Notes: a model not told the origin generated them from the sequence alone. DNA of 64,000 nucleotides from Hyphomicrobium methylovorum (GCF_013626205.1 NZ_QHJE01000001.1:2212501-2276500); one strand, 5' to 3'; counted from the first letter of the stretch, positions 8,703 to 15,686 are shown. Translations and numbers: made by a program.

Positions 8703-8978
8703 GTGCTGGAGCGGACAACGCGCAAGGCCGTCACGTTTCTGCATCCTTTCTCTCTCGGCGGTATAGAGGAGAAGTTGGAAGCGGGAACGTACGATATCGA
8801 AACCTGCGAAGAGCTTATCGAAGGTCTGTCATTCATTGCCTACCGCCGCGTCTCGACCACGATAACTCTGAAGGCCAATGGGTATGGCGATGGAGCAAGG
8901 CAGTTAGTTGCCATTGATCCGGCAGACCTTGAAGTTGCCCAGAAGAATGATGCGAATGTTTTACAGCATGAGAAGTGA
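8703..8978 (+). CDS. Hypothetical protein, gene X (intact copy B)
   Basis: A 91-residue protein with the pattern RKAVTFLHPFSL, AGTYDIET, EELIEGLSF, AYRRVSTTITL and a final DPADLE. Small proteins of this shape are frequent in Hyphomicrobiales and have no known function. GTG 8703 is preferred because TTGGAGG sits six bases upstream; TTG 8691 is possible. Its 3' end overlaps the start of the broken gene Y copy. A truncated sister copy lies at 7791-7850. Confidence 0.6.
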   Translation: MLERTTRKAVTFLHPFSLGGIEEKLEAGTYDIETCEELIEGLSFIAYRRVSTTITLKANGYGDGARQLVAIDPADLEVAQKNDANVLQHEK

Positions 8979-9119
8979 ACGTATCCGGGTGGCCAGAACC
9001 CTGACAAATACCTGGGCGGGAACCTCGTGGTAAATATCTGCTGAGCTTCAGTAAGCAATCGCATGCTGTTGCTTATGCGCGGGCTGTTTCTTTTTCCGGC
9101 CTATCCGGCCAATCTCTAA
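8968..9119 (+). pseudogene. Broken copy of gene Y (copy B)
   Basis: From ATG 8968 the sequence reads SERIRVARTLTNTW and then stops with TAA after 21 codons; 35 bases later, in another frame, it resumes with SHAVAYARAVSFS, matching the intact gene at 7858-8088 (SHALAYARAVSFS). So this copy carries at least one frameshift and a nonsense codon. It overlaps the end of the intact gene X by 11 bases. Confidence 0.65.
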
Positions 9120-9134
9120 CCGAAGGAAACTATC

Positions 9135-9398
9135 ATGGATGTTTGGGACTATCCAAAGAGCGCTCGACATCAAGCGGCCATCGATAGGATGAAGCCCGAG
9201 CGTGATGCTGCGCTGGCAAAATCGTCAGCAATGAAAATCAAGCTACAGCGAGAACAGGATACCGCGTTAGCCGTCAAAGAGCATGAGGCTGAGATGATCG
9301 CCACGCGCGCAAAGACGGCGCGGTTGCGAGCAGCAAGGATAGCGCGAGAAGCGGAAGTGCCAGCGAAGAAGCCTTCTCGTGCAAAGATCACCAAATAG
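9135..9398 (+). CDS. Coiled-coil hypothetical protein
   Basis: An 87-residue, highly charged, Ala/Arg/Lys-rich protein that should form a long helix or coiled coil (residues about 15-70) with a basic tail. ATG 9135 follows CCGAAGGAAAC at normal spacing. No family recognised; the tail could bind nucleic acid. Confidence 0.5.
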   Translation: MDVWDYPKSARHQAAIDRMKPERDAALAKSSAMKIKLQREQDTALAVKEHEAEMIATRAKTARLRAARIAREAEVPAKKPSRAKITK

Positions 9399-9610
9399 TC
9401 CAAGCGACGTGACTTCGGCTAGCATTCGCGCCCAGCGTCTATTATGCTATTTTCAGTGTAAGGCTTTGAGATAATCTGGCCCGTGCGGCGGATTGCTTTG
9501 CTCAACAGTTGTTCGGTCCGAGACCACGATCAACTTAACAGGTGGTCCACGAACACTGATGGAGTGGGTGGAGTTTCACCCTTGCATCGACAAGCGCGCG
9601 AAATCGCTTT

Positions 9611-10666
9611 CTAGGCTGCTGGTCGCGCATCGACATCCTTGGCGACGACCTTATTGAAGACAATTTGCACGGTCGTTCCCGGCCCACCACTGCTCACGCT
9701 AATTTTGCCACCAAGCTGTTTCGACAGCGCCTCTACTATTCCGGTTCCGAGCCCCGCCTTGGCTTTTTCAGGATCGGACGGCATGCCGACACCGTCGTCG
9801 GTCACCGTTAAGCTCCGTTCGTGGCCTTCTGAACGGAAATCGACGCGGATTACGCCGGAACGATTGTTAGGGTAGGCGTGCTTAAGCGCATTGATTACGA
9901 GTTCTGTAACGATGAGGCCGATACTCACAGAAACATTCGCAGCCACGACGCTATGGTCGACTTTCACTTTAATGGCTAATCGCCCGGAGCCCATGATCAT
10001 CGAAGCGGCAAGGCTTTCGCAAAGCTGCACCAGATAAGGCGCAAGCGTTACATCTCCAACGCTGGACATCTCCAGGTGGCGTTGGACAGCCGCAATCGAC
10101 AACACTCTATGATGTGCCAGCTGAAGATGGCCTCTCGCTTCATCCGACTGAACACTGCGGGCACTCTGCATCAAGACGCTCGCGATAATCTGGAGGCTGT
10201 TCGCAACGCGATGCTGTAGTTCCTCCAGAAGGATCGACTTCTCGCGAATGAGGTCATCTTTCTGGCGAGCCTCGTCACGAGCGCTCGTTACGTCCGTTAT
10301 CGCTAGTAGAAGACGCACGCGATACTTATCTCCGTCGTCGAGCCGCCGCGCGTTGAGCAAGAGGCAGCGTGGCTTGTTATCCTGGGAGACGATATTGACT
10401 TCGTAAACGTCAATTTGTGCGAATCCGGAAGCCGTGGCCTTCAGCAGGGAGAGGAGTTGAGGGATGGCCCATTCGCCCGAGCCAATTTCAGAAACTAAAC
10501 GGCCAGGAAGACTTGCAGCGTCAATATCAAATGTTTGGCAGAACGACGCGCTGCCGGCAATCACTCTGAGATCGCCAGATAAAAAGAGCAGAGGTTCGTT
10601 GGAAGAAGCCACGATAGCAAGAGTGCTAGCGGCCTCAACCAGAAAATTGGAAGGAACTGAAGTCAT
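9611..10666 (-). CDS. PAS-type sensor histidine kinase of the HisKA_2 family
   Basis: A 351-residue soluble kinase: a PAS-like sensor at residues about 12-130, then LLEELQHRVANSLQIIASVL with the phospho-accepting His near 152, and an HATPase with NALKHAYPN (N box), DDGVGMP (G1) and GLGTGIVEALSKQLGG (G2). No membrane segment is present, so the signal is cytoplasmic. ATG 10666 is chosen because GAGGG lies eight bases before it; a start at 10747 is open but lacks one. HisKA_2 kinases commonly feed PhyR in alphaproteobacteria, so a link to the stress module at 48-50 kb is a plausible inference. No response regulator lies beside it. Confidence 0.85.
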   Translation of the reverse strand: MTSVPSNFLVEAASTLAIVASSNEPLLFLSGDLRVIAGSASFCQTFDIDAASLPGRLVSEIGSGEWAIPQLLSLLKATASGFAQIDVYEVNIVSQDNKPRCLLLNARRLDDGDKYRVRLLLAITDVTSARDEARQKDDLIREKSILLEELQHRVANSLQIIASVLMQSARSVQSDEARGHLQLAHHRVLSIAAVQRHLEMSSVGDVTLAPYLVQLCESLAASMIMGSGRLAIKVKVDHSVVAANVSVSIGLIVTELVINALKHAYPNNRSGVIRVDFRSEGHERSLTVTDDGVGMPSDPEKAKAGLGTGIVEALSKQLGGKISVSSGGPGTTVQIVFNKVVAKDVDARPAA

Positions 10667-10739
10667 AAGATGGCCCTCAAGGGCCGGAGGCTCGCGATGC
10701 GAAAGCCATAACTCGGCAAAACTAGTGTTTCTGAGTATG

Positions 10740-10771
10740 CCAACCAACGTAGCAGCTAACTGATTGGTTGG
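10740..10771. repeat. Inverted repeat upstream of the kinase gene
   Basis: A perfect 8-bp inverted repeat, CCAACCAA and TTGGTTGG, separated by 16 bases, lies about 75 bases before the kinase start. It could be an operator or a hairpin. Nothing else supports a specific role. Confidence 0.35.
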
Positions 10772-10920
10772 CTATCTGTGCACCACGTGGCTGCACGTGC
10801 AGGCCTTTGTTGCAAGAAAATCACCGTTTACTCGAACAAAGGCTCTGCGCCATTAGGTTGGGATCGCATGCCGAGAACAGGCGCGAAGCCGAAGTTTGCG
10901 GCGTAGGGGTATTGCTGGAT

Positions 10921-11007
10921 TTACCACCAGCGCCCTCGCCCATACAAGCCTCCGCCGCCGAGAAGGAAAACGATGAGCACGATGATTAGAAGCGTATTGG
11001 TATCCAC
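10921..11007 (-). CDS. DUF3309-like 28-residue membrane protein
   Basis: A very short gene: GTG start at 11007 with GGAGG eight bases before it, 28 codons, TAA. The product is a single hydrophobic helix (LLIIVLIVFLLGGGG) ending in YGRGRWW, the typical layout of the tiny DUF3309-like proteins of alphaproteobacteria. A promoter-like GGAAC-N17-GGTT lies 30-55 bases upstream, matching the EcfG general-stress pattern. Function unknown; the family is often abundant under stress, which I state from general memory. Confidence 0.65.
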   Translation of the reverse strand: MDTNTLLIIVLIVFLLGGGGLYGRGRWW

Positions 11008-11036
11008 GGGATCCTCCACAGGTCATCTTCTAGTTG

Positions 11037-11062
11037 AACCATCCTCGGCTTTCATACGTTCC
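11037..11062 (-). promoter_or_regulatory. Candidate EcfG-type promoter
   Basis: On the minus strand, GGAAC and GGTT are separated by 17 bases, 30 bases before the 28-residue gene. EcfG promoters have GGAAC at -35 and (C)GTT at -10 with 16-17 bases between. The first base of the -10 differs. Confidence 0.5.
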
Positions 11063-11253
11063 AAAGAATTGCAGTTTCCATCTTCCATCAGCTGTTGCTC
11101 GTCCTGGATATCCGATCACGGTGGCGGAGAAGACTGCGTGGGAGGGAAACACCGGCTATCCTGTAGAAGTCCATAATTGGATGCAGGCAACCCCAATCAG
11201 ATGTAGAAATACTATCCAAAACTTTGCTCTGTGGCGGCGTAAGGGTGCGTGTT

Positions 11254-11520
11254 ATGAAAGCTAGAAGGATCATTTTAGACCGCGGGCTCGATGAAAAGGA
11301 TTTAATCTTTTTGACCGATGTTCTTGAAGCCGTTTGGCGGGAAATTGAGGCCCGAGGCCTTCATGCCGGTATGGATCGGACCTTGGCCCGCGAGCGATTG
11401 GCCATGATCATCCTATCGACAACCAAGTCCGGGGCGATACAATCTCGAGAGGAATTTTGCGAGCAGGTAAAGCGAGTATTCCTCAAGCAAATTGCATGCT
11501 TTTCCGACGCTGCCGAGTGA
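11254..11520 (+). CDS. Small hypothetical protein, paralogue of the gene at 13267
   Basis: An 88-residue protein that shares a layout with the product at 13267: KAR, I-D-G near the start, then IFLTDVLEAVW and a later helix with LAMIIL. The first half may form two helices; no catalytic motif was seen. ATG 11254 follows AAGGG. These paired small proteins look like members of one unnamed family in this genome. Confidence 0.6.
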   Translation: MKARRIILDRGLDEKDLIFLTDVLEAVWREIEARGLHAGMDRTLARERLAMIILSTTKSGAIQSREEFCEQVKRVFLKQIACFSDAAE

Positions 11521-11614
11521 CAGCTGTCTAAGGCCCGATTGGAACTGCCGAGGCTCTTGGATTATCTGTAGTCGAACTAAATTTGGCTGCAGGACACATT
11601 CTCGGAGGCTTACT

Positions 11615-11713
11615 ATGATCGGCATGGAGTTCTTCTATGCGATTGCGGCACCTGCAGTCGTGATTGGCCTGGGCTTCGTCGCAGTGCTTCTAGGCGGCAG
11701 CGTTAATTCCTAA
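11615..11713 (+). CDS. 32-residue membrane protein
   Basis: ATG 11615 follows CGGAGG at ideal spacing. The product is one hydrophobic helix (FFYAIAAPAVVIGLGFVAVLLGG) with short polar ends. Tiny single-helix proteins of this sort are common in this order and have no known role. The ribosome-binding site and amphipathic ends are the evidence. Confidence 0.5.
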   Translation: MIGMEFFYAIAAPAVVIGLGFVAVLLGGSVNS

Positions 11714-11773
11714 AGATGCGGCTTTCCTAAGGAGCGGTTGCTAGACTGCAGCAAGCTTCGATCTGGGTTTGGG

Positions 11774-11905
11774 AGCGCTGAAACGAAGCGCCGGACTGTG
11801 CAAGGTCCAGACATGGAAACACCTTGATCCAGAAGAAGATCAAGGTGCTGGGGATTATCACGGCTTTAAGGTCAAATGCACTGCTGGAACAATCCCAATA
11901 ATTCG
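11774..11905. other. Hairpin-rich gene-free stretch, possible structured RNA
   Basis: Within 204 gene-free bases there are several consecutive inverted repeats: GCGCT/AAGCGC near 11776-11791, GGAC/GTCC near 11793-11808, a perfect 10-bp stem CACCTTGATC/GATCAAGGTG at 11820-11847, and GGGATT/AATCCC near 11849-11900. No T-run follows, so a simple terminator is unlikely. It could be a small RNA or a 3'-UTR element of the gene at 11615. Confidence 0.3.
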
Positions 11906-11917
11906 GATTGTCACTGA

Positions 11918-12427
11918 TCAATTCTCAGCGGTGAGGGTTTCGACGAGCAAGGCGAGTGCCGCCCCTAGCATTTGCCCGCGCAAATGGCCGTTGCTCAGGT
12001 GGCGATCCAATTCGAGTTTTATTACGTTTTCCTTGCCGGTTCGATAAACGACCGCGAGATAAGCTAGTCCAACGGGGTTGTCATCCTCGTCAGGTTTGGG
12101 ACCACAAACCCCGGTTATCGATACCGCTAATGTAGCATCCGTGGAGCGTGCGAGCGCTCCGTAGGACATGGCTAGGGCGACTGGGGTGCAAACGGCACTT
12201 TCTTGTTCTAGCAATCCCTCATCGACACCCAAGACGTCTGCTTTGAAGGATTTCGCGTAACTTACAAAGCCACCCTCAAGAATCTCACCCGCCCCTGGAA
12301 TATCGGACAGCAAAGTTGAAAGAGAGCCCGCGGTACACGACTCCGCAGTTACCAGGCGCTCATTTCGCGCCTGGCATAGGGCAATCACCCGCTCTGCCAA
12401 TTCAACCAGCGGAACCGTGCTGACCAT
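11918..12427 (-). CDS. CinA C-terminal domain protein, nicotinamide-nucleotide amidase (PncC type)
   Basis: A 169-residue stand-alone CinA_C domain with TAESCTAGSL at about residues 27-36, the GGFVSYAKSFK segment, VSITGVCGP and a final helix. The family deamidates NMN to nicotinate mononucleotide in NAD recycling. It lacks the CinA N-terminal domain, as in PncC. It starts four bases after the DUF892 gene ends, so the two form an operon. Confidence 0.85.
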   Translation of the reverse strand: MVSTVPLVELAERVIALCQARNERLVTAESCTAGSLSTLLSDIPGAGEILEGGFVSYAKSFKADVLGVDEGLLEQESAVCTPVALAMSYGALARSTDATLAVSITGVCGPKPDEDDNPVGLAYLAVVYRTGKENVIKLELDRHLSNGHLRGQMLGAALALLVETLTAEN

Positions 12428-12431
12428 CGCG

Positions 12432-12956
12432 TCACCGGCGCGCTGTTTTCTTTGATGCGGCCTTCATTTCCGGCGGATCGGCGTCCACATTGATCTCGCT
12501 AAGCGCGAGTTCGGTGAGCTTGAGATCCGTCGCTTTCTCTTCTTCCAATGTTGCACGCAGCAGATCGGCCGCGTCAGGCATTCCAAGCTTATCAGCCCAA
12601 GCGGCCAAGGTTCCATAACGTGAAATTTCGTAGTGTTCGACCGCCTGAGCCGCTGCGAGCATGCCAGCGTCTCGGACGGTATCGTCTTCCGCCTCTTGCA
12701 TGATCTCCGACGCCTCTTCGGTCATGCCGTCGATCGCCGGACAGGTTTTGCCGCGGGGCGACTTGCCAATCATTTCGAAAATTTTTTCGAGGCGATCGAC
12801 TTGCCCTTCGGTATCAGCGATATGGTCCTTAAAGGCGGTCGCTAAATCCGGGGACGAGGCTTTCCGCGCCATCTTTGGCAAGGCTTTAAGTATTTTCTTT
12901 TCGGCATAGAGAATATCGCGAAGAGTGTCTTCGAATAGATCTTCTAGCGTTTCCAT
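12432..12956 (-). CDS. DUF892/YciE-type ferritin-like protein
   Basis: A 174-residue four-helix protein with the DUF892 pattern: LEDLFEDTLRDILYAEK at the N-terminus, HIADTEGQVDRLEKIFE, AAAQAVEHYEISRYGTL and LLRATLEEEKATD, which supply the Glu/His residues of a ferritin-like diiron site, then a basic tail. YciE/YciF proteins are tied to general stress in several bacteria. It is the first gene of an operon with cinA. A weak GGAAAC lies upstream but no good -10. Confidence 0.85.
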   Translation of the reverse strand: METLEDLFEDTLRDILYAEKKILKALPKMARKASSPDLATAFKDHIADTEGQVDRLEKIFEMIGKSPRGKTCPAIDGMTEEASEIMQEAEDDTVRDAGMLAAAQAVEHYEISRYGTLAAWADKLGMPDAADLLRATLEEEKATDLKLTELALSEINVDADPPEMKAASKKTARR

Positions 12957-13266
12957 GATTCTGATCCCGGTTGGACAAGCGTTCGTATTGAAGCGCCTCC
13001 ACCCAGAATGCGTGGCTCACATACTTTGTTTCCATGTTGCCGGCTTTACTTTAAAAATCGGGAGTTGCCGGGCCGAGAAAGAGAAAAGATACGGCTACGG
13101 AGCGCGCGCAGCTGAACTTAACCAGCTTTACCTGCAGCCAATTTTCTCTACAGGGACTTTGCGGCGCGGCGCGATCAGCCTGATGTGTATTTCAAGCGAT
13201 ATGAGCGAGGTGTAGAATGTACACGTCGTGATGCAGGTCCAGTTCTTTGGTGGAAAGGACATAAGC

Positions 13267-13521
13267 GTGAAAGCGCGGCAGACGATCACCGATGGCGGTT
13301 TCGGGCCTGATGAAGTGGTTTTTCTAACCGAAACATTGGAATTTGTCTGGGCGGAAGTTGCCCGGGAAGGCTATCCCCGCATGGGGGATCCGGCCGCAGA
13401 TCGAATTCGCATTGCGCTCTTGATAATGGCCGCTGCTCAGGGCGGCATAAAGGGTTCTGCAAGTGAATTTCGGACTGACATTAAGCGCAAATTCTTGGAG
13501 AGCGTAAAGCCGGACGTATGA
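13267..13521 (+). CDS. Small hypothetical protein, paralogue of the gene at 11254
   Basis: An 84-residue product sharing with the gene at 11254 the start KARQTITDGG, the segment VVFLTETLEFVW, and a conserved run ending in RIRIALLIM. GTG 13267 follows AAAGGACAT; the frame is open from 13228. No catalytic motif was seen. The two copies lie about 2 kb apart on the same strand with unrelated genes between. Confidence 0.6.
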   Translation: MKARQTITDGGFGPDEVVFLTETLEFVWAEVAREGYPRMGDPAADRIRIALLIMAAAQGGIKGSASEFRTDIKRKFLESVKPDV

Positions 13522-13567
13522 CTGTCCCGCAGCTTTCCGGGATCATTTCCCGATCAAAATTTTTTCT

Positions 13568-13592
13568 GGAACGTTCCTCAGTGGGCAGTGTT
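13568..13592 (+). promoter_or_regulatory. Candidate EcfG-type promoter
   Basis: GGAAC, 16 bases, then TGTT, 33 bases before the ATG of a small secreted protein. This is close to the GGAAC-N16/17-CGTT pattern of general-stress promoters; one -10 base differs. Confidence 0.4.
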
Positions 13593-13625
13593 GAGCCGGA
13601 ACACAAACCCGAGGAGGCACCCCTT

Positions 13626-13886
13626 ATGAAACCATTTTTGGTAGCAGCGGCATTAGCGTTCTTCGTCGCCACTCCGGTCATCGCGGCGGATGACAATGGC
13701 ATGCATCCGGAAAGCAGCAAAAAGCCCAACCCCAGCGTCTCAAGCAAGAATACGAATTCGGATGGATCCAGCGTTTCAAGCGGTGCCAACGGAACTTCAA
13801 CTGGAACATCGGGTAATACTGATCTTGGCAGCGCGAAGAAGAATCCTCCGCCCACACCCAACGATGACAGCGTCAAAGTTAAGTAG
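13626..13886 (+). CDS. Small secreted Ser/Asn/Lys-rich protein
   Basis: An 86-residue protein with a signal peptide (MKPFLVAAALAFFVATPVIA, cleavage after AIA) and a mature part that is low complexity, rich in Ser, Asn, Gly and Pro, and surely disordered. ATG 13626 follows GAGGAGG. No domain. It probably acts in the periplasm or at the cell surface; a stress role is suggested only by the promoter-like sequence upstream. Confidence 0.65.
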   Translation: MKPFLVAAALAFFVATPVIAADDNGMHPESSKKPNPSVSSKNTNSDGSSVSSGANGTSTGTSGNTDLGSAKKNPPPTPNDDSVKVK

Positions 13887-13910
13887 AATCAGGCTTCGCA
13901 TCGCCGGAAA

Positions 13911-13943
13911 TAAAAAAGCCCCCGGCGCTGGGCGCCGAGGGCT
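13911..13943 (-). terminator. Rho-independent terminator for the 13968-15038 gene
   Basis: A 12-bp stem with one mismatch (arms 13917-13928 and 13932-13943, loop TGG). Read leftward it is followed by a run of six T, directly after the stop of the leftward gene. Confidence 0.75.
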
Positions 13944-13967
13944 TGAGTTAGCTGCACTTCTTGCAGG

Positions 13968-15038
13968 TTATGAAGCCACCGTTGCCTTACACCGTCCGGC
14001 AGGAGTTGCAGCGGGGATAACGCCGATCTGACGCCAGCCCTTCATCCACTCGTGGACGGTTTGCTTCGGACGGTTCCAATCGTCCGCCAGAGTCTGCTGG
14101 CTTGGGATCGTCTGTCCGTCCGCCAATCGTTGCATTAGGTCATCAAGGGCCTGAGACTTCGACAGTCCGCCGGACGGTCCGGGCTTTTTCGGACGGTCCG
14201 GTCCGCGTTTTGTGGGTCCGCCGCCGTCCGGACGAAAGAACCGAGTGAGATTGTCCGCGTGCGTTGGATCGAAGTCAGTCTGAACGGCATCGGCAACTGG
14301 CACGTAAGCTGACTGGATAACCGGTGCGTGTGCTCCGTACGCGATGAGCACGCCTGCCAGCCCATTCGCTCCGATCGACAGTAAGCCGGCCATCAGAAGG
14401 TCAAGTGTCGATGGCGCCCATCCGATACGGTCAGCTAACGGCGTAGCAGAAGCAGGCACCGGGTTCGCAGCAACATCAGCCTTAGCGGTTTCGATTGCAG
14501 CGAGATGTAAATTCTGAGCTTCCGACGCGGCAGCGGTCACAGCGGCTTCGGCTTCAGCAGCCTTGGCTTTGAGTCCGTTGCAGATGGATTTGCAACGCCC
14601 ACCTTCGCGAAGTTCTTTCTCGTATGCAGCCTGAGCTTTCGCTTCGGCCTCGAGTGCGAGTGAGAGCCGGACCGACGTGACTGGAGCACTCTGAAGGGCG
14701 TTCAAGTTAGAAACGGCTTTATTGTGCTGATCCAGCGCGGCTTTCAACGGAGCCGATCCCGTTTCGCGTTCAACGACGATCCGTTCCGCCGTTGCAAATA
14801 GATTGTAGAGTTCGCCGGCACAAAGCGCGGCGATGATCATTGCTGCGATTTTGCCTGTGACGCCGGCGCCGACAACGCGGGCACCGGCAAAGACACCAGC
14901 GCTGAGAGCGGCGACGACAAGGGCGTGTGCACCGAAATATCCGCCCGTCTGCATGATGTTAGAGTTCGTCGCGGCGATGAGGATGGCGGCGCCGACTAGG
15001 GTTGCGAGCCCCTGTGGGGTTGAGATAGAGGTTTTCAT
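13968..15038 (-). CDS. Membrane-anchored protein with a C-terminal helix-turn-helix
   Basis: A 356-residue protein with hydrophobic segments in residues about 8-85, an Ala/Glu-rich coiled coil at about 90-185, another membrane segment near 205-230, a basic Pro/Gly linker and a final 60-residue domain (LADDWNRPKQTVHEWMKGW) that reads as a helix-turn-helix. ATG 15038 follows GGAGAAAG. Proteins combining membrane segments and a replisome- or transcription-like HTH occur in phages and elements of this order; a membrane-tethered DNA-binding role is inference. The DNA coding for the last third is unusually dense in GTCCG/CGGAC. Confidence 0.6.
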   Translation of the reverse strand: MKTSISTPQGLATLVGAAILIAATNSNIMQTGGYFGAHALVVAALSAGVFAGARVVGAGVTGKIAAMIIAALCAGELYNLFATAERIVVERETGSAPLKAALDQHNKAVSNLNALQSAPVTSVRLSLALEAEAKAQAAYEKELREGGRCKSICNGLKAKAAEAEAAVTAAASEAQNLHLAAIETAKADVAANPVPASATPLADRIGWAPSTLDLLMAGLLSIGANGLAGVLIAYGAHAPVIQSAYVPVADAVQTDFDPTHADNLTRFFRPDGGGPTKRGPDRPKKPGPSGGLSKSQALDDLMQRLADGQTIPSQQTLADDWNRPKQTVHEWMKGWRQIGVIPAATPAGRCKATVAS

Positions 15039-15110
15039 GGGTCTTTCTCCAAGTAGTGATTGGTGAAGGATCAAGGCCCGGCTCGGTGTTGAAGCACCGC
15101 GCTGGGCCGC
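15000..15110. repeat. 110-base direct repeat, copy 1
   Basis: This segment contains the ribosome-binding site, start codon and leader hairpin of the 13968-15038 gene. Copy 2 lies at 15508-15617 in the same orientation with long identical blocks such as TGGGTCTTTCTCCAA and AAGGATCAAGGCCCGGCTCG. Confidence 0.7.
15075..15108 (-). other. 5'-UTR hairpin, copy 1
   Basis: A 14-bp stem (12 pairs; arms 15075-15088 and 15095-15108, loop of six) lies in the leader of the leftward gene, 37 bases before its ATG. An almost identical stem with a different loop occurs at 15582-15615, so the stem is kept while the loop is not. Confidence 0.5.
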
Positions 15111-15145
15111 CTTGTTTCTGGGGCTGGTTAGCGCCATCACGCACA

Positions 15146-15187
15146 GATAATAGTACTCAATGCGTACCTAGTCAACCTTCTATTATC
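15146..15187. promoter_or_regulatory. Candidate operator between divergent genes
   Basis: An inverted pair GATAATAG (15146-15153) and CTATTATC (15180-15187) flanks a GTAC-N7-GTAC repeat at 15153-15167. It lies between the leftward membrane-HTH gene and the rightward HTH gene, where a repressor would be expected to bind. Confidence 0.4.
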
Positions 15188-15199
15188 AGACAACATGGA

Positions 15200-15227
15200 T
15201 TGACAGGTTCGCGTTGCGTGTTAATCA
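15200..15227 (+). promoter_or_regulatory. Candidate promoter of the HTH gene
   Basis: TTGACA at 15200-15205 and a weak TAATCA 16 bases on, only six bases before the ATG at 15234. If used, the transcript would be leaderless or nearly so, as is common for phage repressors. Confidence 0.35.
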
Positions 15228-15233
15228 TGCACC

Positions 15234-15446
15234 ATGGCTGAAACAACATTTGCGAAATGGCGTGCCAAAGTCGGGATGACGCAAACAGAAGCGGCAGCCG
15301 CGCTTGGGGTCGCGCTGACGACGATCAAGCAATATGAAAGCGGAAAACATCTTGGGACTGGCAAACGCATGAGCCCGCCTGAGCCAGTGCGGAAGCTCAT
15401 GCGGGCAGTAGCTAACGGGATTAGATTGGACCCGTGGCCAGAATGA
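15234..15446 (+). CDS. XRE-type helix-turn-helix regulator
   Basis: A 70-residue protein that is essentially one HTH_XRE domain: FAKWRAKVGMTQTEAAAALGVALTTIKQYESG, then a short basic C-terminus. No dimerisation or peptidase domain follows. It is divergent from the membrane-HTH gene and flanked on both sides by copies of a 110-base repeat. It probably represses the divergent promoter; that is inference. There is no ribosome-binding site, consistent with a leaderless message. Confidence 0.7.
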   Translation: MAETTFAKWRAKVGMTQTEAAAALGVALTTIKQYESGKHLGTGKRMSPPEPVRKLMRAVANGIRLDPWPE

Positions 15447-15459
15447 AATTCATCGAATT

Positions 15460-15547
15460 CACCTAAGCAACTAACCTCATGATCGGGCAAGGCCGGCGCC
15501 AACAAGTATTGCGAGTCCCTGTCGGGTTGGGATAGAGGATTTTATGG
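15460..15547 (-). pseudogene. Truncated, start-less copy of the membrane-HTH gene
   Basis: Read leftward from 15547, codons give KSSIPTRQGLAILVGAGLA and then a stop, matching the first 17 or so residues of the 13968-15038 product (KTSISTPQGLATLVGAAIL). The start codon is ATA instead of ATG, and the rest of the gene is missing. Confidence 0.6.
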
Positions 15548-15617
15548 GTCTTTCTCCAAAACCGTCTTGGTGAAGGATCAAGGCCCGGCTCGGTGGCTGC
15601 ACACCGCGCTGGGCCGC
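15508..15617. repeat. 110-base direct repeat, copy 2, with hairpin at 15582-15615
   Basis: Second copy of the leader and start region of the membrane-HTH gene. The 14-bp stem is identical to that of copy 1, while the loop is GCTGCA instead of TTGAAG. The two copies flank the HTH regulator gene. Confidence 0.7.
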
Positions 15618-15686
15618 TTCATTTACTGCATCGCGCAGGGCTCGGAATTCTTCGCGAGATCACGAAAAATTCCGAATGCCGCGTCA

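Noticed and set aside
11541-11566. GGAAC near the 32-residue gene as an EcfG promoter
   Set aside because: No GTT-like -10 at 16 or 17 bases.
12954-13035. GGAAAC before the DUF892 gene as an EcfG promoter
   Set aside because: The -35 has an extra A and the only CATT lies 18 bases away.
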